Source: JBGTBQ01 sp041749275
GTDB lineage: Bacteria; Acidobacteriota; Blastocatellia; Pyrinomonadales; Pyrinomonadaceae
Length of the DNA stretch: 5,554 nucleotides
Direction: 5' to 3'
Assembly (NCBI GenBank): GCA_041749275.1
Contig: JBGTBQ010000187.1
Span: 1 to 5,554 of the forward strand
This document shows positions 1 through 5,554 of the stretch, piece by piece. Each line of letters begins with the position of its first letter. Position 1 is the stretch's first letter. The position numbers were made by a program, and so were the translations under genes. The notes under the pieces are model-generated. The model searched no databases. It had not been told where the DNA came from and saw only the letters and a list, made by a program, of their open reading frames with translations.

Positions 1-146
1 ACAGCTACTTGATTGCCATCGGGCGAGAACCGTGCATCGATCGGATACCCGGCGGTGCTTTGCAACTCGCGCGCCTTGCCGGTCGTACGGTCTAACAGGT
101 ACAGCGAGCCGGACAGCGGCACGAGGATTTGCCGGCCATCACGCGA
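1..146 (-). pseudogene. Fragment of a DPP-IV-type (peptidase S9B) N-terminal beta-propeller, truncated at both ends
   Basis: Read on the minus strand with codons at 146-144, 143-141 and so on, this stretch is open and translates through SRDGRQILVPLSGSLYLLD, then RTTGKARELQSTAGYPIDA, then RFSPDGNQVA, reaching the window edge with no stop. Two S-x-D-G motifs (SRDG at 146-135 and SPDG at 26-15) about 40 residues apart, each opening a beta-rich blade with the intervening PLSGSLYLLD strand, are typical of the propeller of dipeptidyl peptidase IV and related TolB-like blades. In S9B peptidases the propeller gates access to a C-terminal serine hydrolase domain, which is not in this window. The reading frame stays formally open upstream to about 452, but there it is the antisense of the adaptor and no longer looks like the family. 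The gene's own start and first blades are therefore missing here. It could be a real gene cut by a rearrangement or a contig chimera. Assignment is by eye; a different propeller family is possible. Confidence 0.6.
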
Positions 147-1235
147 CAGCTCCCGCGCTTCATCGAAGCGACGGGCGGACTCGCCGCCGACGCACAGACG
201 GATGTCGCGCCGACGGTCGGCGGGCGCGTGGTCTTCGTCGGCGTTGACCTCGGCAGCTTCGTGCAACGCGGTCAGGTACTCGTCCGGCTCGACGACGCGG
301 ACGCGCGTCTGCGACTCGAACAATCGCGGACGCAACTCGCGCAGGCGCAGTCCGCCGTCCGGCAGGCCGAAGAGCGCATCGGCCTGCGGCCCGGCCAAGC
401 CTTCGACCCGGTGCGCGTCGCCGAAGTCGGGGCCGCGCGCGCGGCGCTCGATTTAGCGGAGCGGCAGCTCAGACGCTACGAGCAGCTCCTCGAATCCGGC
501 GACGTGTCGCGCTCGGCTTACGACCAGCAGAAGGCGCAGCGCGACCAACTCCGGCAGCAGTACGACGCGCAAGTCGCGCTCGCACGCCAGTCGTTCGCCG
601 GGGTGCAGACCGCACGCGCCGCCGCCGAGACCGCCCGTGTCGCCGTCGAGCAGGCACGGAAGGCCGTCAGCGATGTCGTGGTCTATTCGCCCATCAGCGG
701 CTTCGTCGCCGAGCGCCCCGCGGACCTCGGCGAGTACATCTCGACCTCGATGAAAGTGGCGACCATCGTGCGGACGAATCCTCTGCGCGTCAGGATTGAT
801 ATCCCGGAGCAGTCCATCTCGTCCGTCTCGACGGGGCAGAGCGTGTCGGTCAACGTCAGCGCCTACCCCGACCGCGCCTTTGCCGGTCGCGTCGCGCGCA
901 TCTCGCCGAACGTCTCGGCGCAGTCGCGCACGCTCACCGTCGAAGCCGAGGTCGAGAATGGCGCGAACCTGCTCAAGCCCGGACAGTTCGCCACGATTCG
1001 CATCCTGTTGCCTGAGTCCACGCCCGCGACGCTCGTCCCCGAACGCGCCGTCCGCACCGAAGGGAGCACGAGCCGCGTCTTCATCATCAAGGACGGCGTC
1101 GCGCAGGAGCGCCTCGTGCAAATCGGACAGAAAGAGGGCGACCTCGTCGAGATCAAAGGCAACGTCGCGGCGGATGAACTCGTCGCCACGTCGAACGTCG
1201 AGCAGTTGAGCGACGGCGTGTCCGTCAGACAATAG
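129..1235 (+). CDS. RND efflux periplasmic adaptor subunit (membrane fusion protein, HlyD/AcrA type), 5'-truncated
   Basis: This is the adaptor that couples an RND pump to a TolC-type channel in the periplasm. Counting from a TTG at 129 (368 residues), the first lipoyl half-motif is VAPTVGGRVVFVGVDLGSFV at about 26-45, ending in RGQVLVRLD. An Ala/Gln/Arg-rich alpha-helical hairpin (coiled coil) spans about 56-180, the second lipoyl half (YSPISGFVAERPADLGEYIS) about 186-205, the beta-barrel domain about 210-292 (with RVRIDIPEQS and LLKPGQFATIRI), and the membrane-proximal domain about 300-368. The TTG is only the first possible start after an in-frame stop at 93-95. The purine-rich GAGGA at 123-127 ends one base before it, too close for a normal ribosome binding site. 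Family members normally have some 30-60 more residues with a signal peptide or lipoprotein signal; none is encoded upstream in any frame. As it stands the product would not be exported. The family call is firm and the start is not real evidence of translation. It ends 96 bases before the pump gene. Confidence 0.9.
   Translation: MPAITRQLPRFIEATGGLAADAQTDVAPTVGGRVVFVGVDLGSFVQRGQVLVRLDDADARLRLEQSRTQLAQAQSAVRQAEERIGLRPGQAFDPVRVAEVGAARAALDLAERQLRRYEQLLESGDVSRSAYDQQKAQRDQLRQQYDAQVALARQSFAGVQTARAAAETARVAVEQARKAVSDVVVYSPISGFVAERPADLGEYISTSMKVATIVRTNPLRVRIDIPEQSISSVSTGQSVSVNVSAYPDRAFAGRVARISPNVSAQSRTLTVEAEVENGANLLKPGQFATIRILLPESTPATLVPERAVRTEGSTSRVFIIKDGVAQERLVQIGQKEGDLVEIKGNVAADELVATSNVEQLSDGVSVRQ
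130..150. other. Junction between two oppositely oriented truncated genes
   Basis: Minus-strand propeller homology can be followed up to about base 146, and plus-strand adaptor homology starts at about base 135. They meet inside a dozen bases with no intergenic space, promoter or start codon for either gene. Both genes lose their expected N-terminal part here. This is inferred from where recognisable protein similarity stops, so the exact breakpoint is uncertain by some ten bases. Confidence 0.55.
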
Positions 1236-1238
1236 AGC

Positions 1239-1309
1239 TGTTAGCGATTAGCTGCTAGCGTTTAGCCAAAGCCAAAAGGCAGAGCGCTAGTTGCTCACAG
1301 CTAAACGCT
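1239..1309. repeat. Heptamer-based imperfect inverted repeat between adaptor and pump genes
   Basis: The left arm is four tandem heptamers of the form NNYTAGC: TGTTAGC (1239-1245), GATTAGC, TGCTAGC and GTTTAGC (1260-1266). The right arm carries the same type on the minus strand (GTTTAGC, TGTGAGC and AACTAGC, read 1307-1287). AGCGTTTAGC at 1257-1266 is exactly complementary to GCTAAACGCT at 1300-1309. A longer imperfect pairing, 1247-1266 with 1286-1305, gives 14 of 20 Watson-Crick matches plus two G-U pairs across a 19-base loop. No T-run follows, so it is not a standard intrinsic terminator. It may be an interspersed repeat, or an RNA structure that adjusts the adaptor/pump ratio or message stability. 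Confidence 0.65.
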
Positions 1310-1312
1310 CTC

Positions 1313-1329
1313 AACAAGCGGAGCTTGTT
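1313..1329 (+). promoter_or_regulatory. Perfect 7-bp hairpin holding the Shine-Dalgarno of the pump gene
   Basis: AACAAGC at 1313-1319 and GCTTGTT at 1323-1329 are perfectly complementary around the 3-base loop GGA. The best ribosome binding site for the pump, GGAG at 1320-1323, lies in that loop and the first base of the right stem, eight bases from the ATG at 1332. The structure ends two bases before the start codon. It could make pump translation depend on hairpin opening, or the dyad could be a protein-binding operator; both roles are inference. Confidence 0.55.
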
Positions 1330-1331
1330 CC

Positions 1332-4300
1332 ATGCAAAAGCTTGCCGAAATCTGTGTCCGCCGCCCCGTCTTTGCGACGATGCTCATTCTGTCGTTGACG
1401 GTCGTGGGCGCGTTCTCGTTCCTGTCGCTCGGCGTTGACCTCTTCCCGAAGATTGACCTGCCGACAATCACCGTGACGGTCGTCAACGTCGGCGCCAGCC
1501 CGCGCGAAGTCGAGACGGAGATCACCGACAAGGTCGAGGCCGCCGTCAACACCATCAGCGGCATTGACGAACTGCGTTCGACATCGGTCGAGGGCGTCTC
1601 GCAGGTCTTCATCACGTTCCTGCTGGACAAGAACGCCGAGACCGCCGCTAACGAGGTGCGCGACAAGGTCAACCTCATCACGGGCGACCTGCCGGAAACC
1701 GCCGAGCAGCCGATCATCCAGAAACTCGACACGGACGCCGCGCCGGTCTTACGCATCGCCGTCAGCGCGCCGCGCGCGCTGCGCGACGTGACGGACATCG
1801 CCGACAAGCAGATCAAGAAGCGCATCGAGAGCATCAACGGCGTCGGCAACGTCCAGATTGTCGGCGGCGCGGTGCGCGAGATACACGTCTGGGTTGACCC
1901 GGACAAGATGCGCGCCTTCAACGTGACCGTGCCTGAAGTGGTCGCCGCCGTTCGCGCGCAGAACATGGAGGTGCCGGGCGGGCGCGTGAACGAGGGCACG
2001 CGCGAGTTGACGGTGCGGACGATGGGGCGCATCACCGACCCGAAGGAGTTCAACAACATCTCCGTCGCACTGCGCGGCGGCTATCCCGTGCTCATCAAAG
2101 ACATCGGCTATATCGAAGACAGCACGGAGGAGCAGCGCACGACGGCACGCCTGAACGGACAGCCCGCCGTGACGCTCATCGTCTCGAAACAGTCGGGGCA
2201 GAACACGGTCAGCGTCGCCGAGGCGATTAAAGAACGCCTGAACGAAATTGGGCCGACGCTCCCGAAAGACGTGCGGACGCAGATCGTCGGCGACCAGTCT
2301 ATCTTTATCAAAGCGGCGGTCGAGTCAATCGAAACGCACCTGATCGAAGGCGGCCTGCTCGCCGCGCTCGTCGTCTTTCTGTTTCTGTGGAACGTGCGTT
2401 CGACCTTCATCGCGGCCATTGCCATTCCGACCTCGATCATCGCCACGTTCGGCCTGATGGCGGCGATGAACTACACGCTCAACCAGATCACGATGCTCGC
2501 CCTGACGCTGATGGTCGGCATCGTGATTGACGACGCCATCGTCGTCCTTGAGAACATCTACCGCTTCATCGAAGAGAAGGGGATGCCGCCCTTTCAGGCG
2601 GCCATCGAAGGCACGCGCGAGATCGGTCTCGCCGTCATGGCGACGACGCTCTCTTTGCTCGCCGTCTTCATCCCGGTCGGCTTCATGGGCGGCATCGTCG
2701 GGCGCTTCATGTCCTCCTTCGGCCTGACGAGCGCGTTCGCGGTCGCGGTGTCGCTCGTCGTCTCGTTCACGCTGACGCCGATGCTCGCCGCGCGTCTCAT
2801 CAAGCGCAAAGAGGCGACGGAGGGGCCGGGGACGGCGAGTCTCCCGTCCGAGGGGGATGCGCCCGCGCTCCTCGCCGACGAGTCGCGCGTCGTGGCGGGC
2901 GAGCCGTCGCGGAACTTCGAGTCGCACGAGACGGCGGAGGGCGAAGCGACGGACGTGCCGCCGCTGGAAGCGGTGGCGAGCGAGCCGGAGCTTGTCCCGC
3001 ACGGCGCGCGAAAAGAGAGAGGCTCAAAAGAGTCGCGCTTCTACCGACCGATTGACCGCACTTACACTTGGTTGCTGGGTTGGGCGATGGCGCACCGTTG
3101 GGCAGTCGTGCTGATGTGCGTGGGCGTCATCATCAGCATCATTCCGCTCTTCCGCTTCGTCGGCAAAAACTTTCTCCCCGTTGACGATCAGTCGCAGTTC
3201 GAGATCAACGTTCGCGCGCCCGAAGGCTCGACGCTCGCCTTCACCTCCACGCTCGTCGAAAAAATCGCCGCCGACATCCGCGCGAACGTGCCGTCCGTCA
3301 CCGATACGCTCGTCACCATCGGCGGCGGGCAGCAGGAGCAGGTCAACGTCGCCTCCATTTACATCAAGCTCGCGCCGATTCACGAGCGCGACCTGACGCA
3401 GGACGAGTTGATGGTTGCGTCGCGCGATTTACTTGCCAAGTACCCGAAGGACTTGCGGACGAGCGTGCAGCAGGTGGCGGCCATCTCCGGCGGCGGCTTT
3501 CGCAACGCCGACATCCAGTACGTCATCGGCGGCCCAGACTTGCAGAAGCTGACGGAGTATTCCGACCGGCTCCTTGAGAAGATGAAGACCATCCCGGACG
3601 TGGTTGACGTTGACTCGACGCTCATCAACGGCAAGCCCGAAGTACGTATTCAGATTGATCGCGCCCGCGCCGCCGACCTCGGGGTGCGCGTCGGCGACAT
3701 CGCGCAGGCGTTGAACGTCCTCGTCGCCGGGCAGCAGGTTTCGACCTTCAACGAGGGCACGGACCAGTACGACGTGCGCGTGCGCGCGGTGAGCGAGGCG
3801 CGCACCAGCCCACAGGCGCTGGAAAATCTCTTCGTGCAATCGTCGAAGATGAGTTGGACGAATCTCTCGAATCTCGTCCGCGTCGAGGAGGGCACGGGGC
3901 CGTCGGCGATTGAGCGTCTGAACCGGCAGCGGCAGGTGACGCTGCTCGCCAACGTCCGCCCCGGCGGCTCGCAGGCGGCGGTCATCGAGCAACTGAACGC
4001 TTACGCGGCGGAGCTGAATATTGACTCCTCGTACTCGACGGGCCTCGCCGGTCGCTCGAAGGAGCTGGGGAAAGCGGGCGGCTACTTCGCGCTCGCCTTC
4101 TTCCTCTCGTTCGTCTTCATGTACATGGTGCTGGCCGCGCAGTTCGAGTCGTTCATCCACCCCATCACGATCCTCCTGACGCTGCCGCTCGCCATCCCGT
4201 TCGGCATCCTCTCGCTGCTCGTGATGGGGCAGACGGTGAACATTTTTTCCGGCCTCGGCCTGTTGCTGCTGTTCGGCGTGGTGAAGAAGAACGCGATTTT

Positions 4301-4670
4301 ACAGATTGACCACACGAACGAGTTGCGCGCGCATGGGATGGAGCGTTACGAGGCCATCATTCAGGCGAACCGCGACCGTCTGCGACCGATTCTGATGACG
4401 ACTATCGCGCTCGTCGCCGGAATGATTCCGCTCGTCGTCTCGACCGGCGCGGGCGCGGGAACGAACCGTTCAATCGGCGTGCTGGTCGTCGGCGGTCAAT
4501 CGCTTTGTTTGCTTTTGACGTTGCTGGCGGTTCCGGTTTTTTATTCGCTGTTCGATGACGTTACGCAGTGGGGCGTTTTCAGCCGCGTCAGCGATTTATC
4601 GTCGAGAATGTTCGGCGGAATGCGCCGGAAATTTACGGCGGCGGCGAGTTCTTTGTTTAGTAAAAACTGA
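1332..4670 (+). CDS. RND efflux pump, inner-membrane permease (HAE1/AcrB-like)
   Basis: This proton-driven permease of 1112 residues exports hydrophobic or amphiphilic compounds through the adaptor and channel. It starts at an ATG with GGAG eight bases upstream. All twelve membrane segments of the family are visible: TM1 about 12-32; TM2-TM6 about 338-490; TM7 about 590-607; TM8-TM12 about 917-1072. The large periplasmic porter and docking domains lie between TM1 and TM2 and between TM7 and TM8. Proton-relay residues are present: GIVIDDAIVVLENIYR (396-411) carries the TM4 pair D400/D401 (AcrB D407/D408). VVKKNAILQID in TM10 places K986 at AcrB K940, and RLRPILMTT in TM11 places R1018 at about AcrB R971. 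Nothing indicates inactivation. The protein is longer than the usual 1030-1060 residues because the cytoplasmic loop after TM6 is expanded (about 491-585). Codon use changes near the 3' end (from about 4503). HAE1 assignment is sure; the substrate is unknown. Confidence 0.97.
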   Translation: MQKLAEICVRRPVFATMLILSLTVVGAFSFLSLGVDLFPKIDLPTITVTVVNVGASPREVETEITDKVEAAVNTISGIDELRSTSVEGVSQVFITFLLDKNAETAANEVRDKVNLITGDLPETAEQPIIQKLDTDAAPVLRIAVSAPRALRDVTDIADKQIKKRIESINGVGNVQIVGGAVREIHVWVDPDKMRAFNVTVPEVVAAVRAQNMEVPGGRVNEGTRELTVRTMGRITDPKEFNNISVALRGGYPVLIKDIGYIEDSTEEQRTTARLNGQPAVTLIVSKQSGQNTVSVAEAIKERLNEIGPTLPKDVRTQIVGDQSIFIKAAVESIETHLIEGGLLAALVVFLFLWNVRSTFIAAIAIPTSIIATFGLMAAMNYTLNQITMLALTLMVGIVIDDAIVVLENIYRFIEEKGMPPFQAAIEGTREIGLAVMATTLSLLAVFIPVGFMGGIVGRFMSSFGLTSAFAVAVSLVVSFTLTPMLAARLIKRKEATEGPGTASLPSEGDAPALLADESRVVAGEPSRNFESHETAEGEATDVPPLEAVASEPELVPHGARKERGSKESRFYRPIDRTYTWLLGWAMAHRWAVVLMCVGVIISIIPLFRFVGKNFLPVDDQSQFEINVRAPEGSTLAFTSTLVEKIAADIRANVPSVTDTLVTIGGGQQEQVNVASIYIKLAPIHERDLTQDELMVASRDLLAKYPKDLRTSVQQVAAISGGGFRNADIQYVIGGPDLQKLTEYSDRLLEKMKTIPDVVDVDSTLINGKPEVRIQIDRARAADLGVRVGDIAQALNVLVAGQQVSTFNEGTDQYDVRVRAVSEARTSPQALENLFVQSSKMSWTNLSNLVRVEEGTGPSAIERLNRQRQVTLLANVRPGGSQAAVIEQLNAYAAELNIDSSYSTGLAGRSKELGKAGGYFALAFFLSFVFMYMVLAAQFESFIHPITILLTLPLAIPFGILSLLVMGQTVNIFSGLGLLLLFGVVKKNAILQIDHTNELRAHGMERYEAIIQANRDRLRPILMTTIALVAGMIPLVVSTGAGAGTNRSIGVLVVGGQSLCLLLTLLAVPVFYSLFDDVTQWGVFSRVSDLSSRMFGGMRRKFTAAASSLFSKN
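2808..3041 (+). other. Expanded acidic low-complexity cytoplasmic loop within the pump
   Basis: This segment encodes about residues 493-570, between TM6 and TM7. It is rich in Glu, Ala, Pro and Ser, with roughly 15 acidic residues against two arginines in its first 65 residues, then a basic stretch (ARKERGSKESR) before YRPIDRTYTW, where the ordinary family sequence resumes. In AcrB the corresponding linker is about 40-50 residues, so this loop is some 50-60 residues longer. It stays in frame and is not an obvious repeat or domain. It is probably disordered; a role is not known. Confidence 0.7.
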
Positions 4671-4759
4671 TGGCTCCGGCAATCAGGATTTGGCTTTAGT
4701 TTTATACGTTTTTTTGTTTTTTTGATACGCAGCTTTTTCGTTAAGCCCGGTGAGGTTTT
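4671..4759 (+). other. T-rich intergenic gap with the channel gene's ribosome binding site
   Basis: These 89 bases separate the pump stop from the channel start. They contain two T7 runs (about 4709-4724) flanked by copies of ATACG, and a further T5 run near 4734. I find no stem before the T-runs, so I do not call a terminator, and no convincing -35/-10 pair. GGTGAGG at 4749-4755 is the likely Shine-Dalgarno sequence, lying four bases before the ATG at 4760, which is rather close. Co-transcription with the pump is plausible. Confidence 0.5.
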
Positions 4760-5554
4760 ATGAAGCAATTTATTTATAAGTTTTCATACGTTTTAATTTT
4801 TATAATTTTCAGTATCGGCGTGTCGTCTGCGCAAGACGCGACGCCTTCGCCAACTCTGACTCCGACGCCGGTTGCGACGCCGACGGTTGATGACAAGCAG
4901 AATGTTCAGCCGGAAAATTTAACCGGCGTTCCGAACATCGCGCCGCAGTTTCAGTCAAACGATAAGACTTTGCCCGAACTCGGGCGCGTCGGCGTTGATA
5001 TGATGCAGCAGAAACCGCTCGGCTTGCGCGAGGCGATTGCGCTCGCGCTGGAAAATAACAAAGACATCGAAGTGACGCGCCAGAACGTGCGCGTCGCCGA
5101 ATTCGATTTGCAGGCGGCGGACGGCGTTTATCAGCCGCGATTTTTCGCGCAGAGTTTTTATGAGCGTTCGACGACACCGACGGCGAGCTTTTTCGGCGGC
5201 GGCGAAAACGGCGAGATAACGCAGTCGGGTTTGACGAGCAACGTCCAACTGCAAGGCACCGAGCGGCGGTTCGGCGGAACTTATGAAGTGCAGTTTAATA
5301 ATTCGCGCGTCAGCAGCACGAATCTCTTTAACACGCTTAATCCATTGTTCACCTCGAATTTGAGCTTTCAATACACGCAGCCGATTTTTCGCGGGCGGCG
5401 CTTTGACCAGAACCGCCGGCAAATTGAAATCGCCAAGCGCAATCTCAGCTTAACCGACACGCAGTTTCGCCAGCGCTCGATTGAGATTATCGTCAACGTG
5501 CAGCGCGCTTACTGGGATTTGACTTTTAACTTGAGAAATTTGCAGGTGCAGCGC
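4760..5554 (+). CDS. TolC-family outer-membrane efflux protein, 3' end beyond the window
   Basis: This is the outer-membrane channel of the tripartite pump. The 265 codons in the window are open to the last base; the family is usually 450-600 residues, so about half is seen. Residues 1-24 form a signal peptide (MKQFIYKFSYVLIFIIFSIG, then VSSA) with likely cleavage before Q25. Residues 26-45 are a Pro/Thr-rich linker (DATPSPTLTPTPVATPTVDD). The outer-membrane efflux repeat starts near 86 with PLGLREAIALALENNKDIEV. It continues with a helical part and the conserved GVYQPRF (122-128), beta strands at about 130-210 ending in FQYTQPIFRGR (203-213), and the second helical part with NRRQIEIAKRNLSLTDTQFR (218-237) and VQRAYWDL (247-254). 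The start at 4760 is fixed by the signal peptide and GGTGAGG upstream. Coding is richer in A and T at the third position than in the upstream genes. It very likely works with the preceding pump and adaptor. Confidence 0.93.
   Translation, partial: MKQFIYKFSYVLIFIIFSIGVSSAQDATPSPTLTPTPVATPTVDDKQNVQPENLTGVPNIAPQFQSNDKTLPELGRVGVDMMQQKPLGLREAIALALENNKDIEVTRQNVRVAEFDLQAADGVYQPRFFAQSFYERSTTPTASFFGGGENGEITQSGLTSNVQLQGTERRFGGTYEVQFNNSRVSSTNLFNTLNPLFTSNLSFQYTQPIFRGRRFDQNRRQIEIAKRNLSLTDTQFRQRSIEIIVNVQRAYWDLTFNLRNLQVQR

Noticed and set aside
13..456. Plus-strand open frame of 147 residues overlapping the start of the adaptor
   Set aside because: Ser/Arg-rich translation typical of an out-of-frame reading of GC-rich coding DNA; the propeller reading on the minus strand and the adaptor on the plus strand explain this DNA better.
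453..1232. Long minus-strand open frame of 259 residues opposite the adaptor
   Set aside because: It shares the codon register of the adaptor, is rich in Arg, Asp and Leu without any recognisable motif, and is the usual antisense shadow of a GC-rich gene.
2325..3002. Minus-strand open frame of 225 residues opposite the pump
   Set aside because: Same register as the pump gene, composed largely of Arg, Asp, Glu and His, with no domain; antisense shadow.
3429..4160. Minus-strand open frame of 243 residues opposite the second half of the pump
   Set aside because: Same register as the pump, no motif, no ribosome binding site; antisense shadow.
4671..4759. Intrinsic terminator or promoter between pump and channel
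   Set aside because: The T-runs lack a preceding stem. TTGATA at 4722-4727 resembles a -35 box, but the sequence at the right distance (around 4745) is GC-rich and not a -10 box.
4955..5422. Minus-strand open frame of 155 residues opposite the channel gene
   Set aside because: The plus-strand reading gives an unmistakable TolC-family protein with signal peptide, so this is a shadow.

Overview
This window holds most of a tripartite RND (resistance-nodulation-division) efflux operon on the + strand, in the order periplasmic adaptor, inner-membrane pump, outer-membrane channel. The pump (1332-4670) is complete. The adaptor (129-1235) lacks its 5' end, and the TolC-family channel gene (4760 onward) runs off the right edge in frame.

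Region by region: bases 1 to about 146 read, on the minus strand, as an internal piece of a dipeptidyl-peptidase-IV-type beta-propeller. Around 130-150 this stops and the adaptor homology begins on the opposite strand, so two truncated genes are joined head to head. From there to 1235 is adaptor coding sequence. The 96-base gap at 1236-1331 carries a heptamer-based inverted repeat and then a perfect 7-bp hairpin with the pump's Shine-Dalgarno bases in and beside its loop. The pump has an unusually long acidic, low-complexity cytoplasmic loop between its two halves. The 89-base gap at 4671-4759 is T-rich. The channel protein has a signal peptide and a Pro/Thr-rich linker before the TolC repeat domain.

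How the genes work together: the pump takes substrate from the periplasm or outer leaflet of the inner membrane using proton-motive force, the adaptor bridges pump and channel, and the channel crosses the outer membrane. This means a diderm (Gram-negative) host. The substrate cannot be read from the sequence; the family suggests hydrophobic or amphiphilic small molecules. The style of the three proteins and the mixed GC-rich coding with NNYTAGC-type intergenic repeats remind me of Acidobacteriota, perhaps Blastocatellia. That is an inference from memory and not certain.

I see no clearly new biological system. The points most worth checking are the head-to-head junction near base 140, which is either an assembly chimera or a real rearrangement that removed the adaptor's export signal, the change of base and codon use inside the last part of the pump gene, the two structured elements before the pump, and the expanded pump loop.
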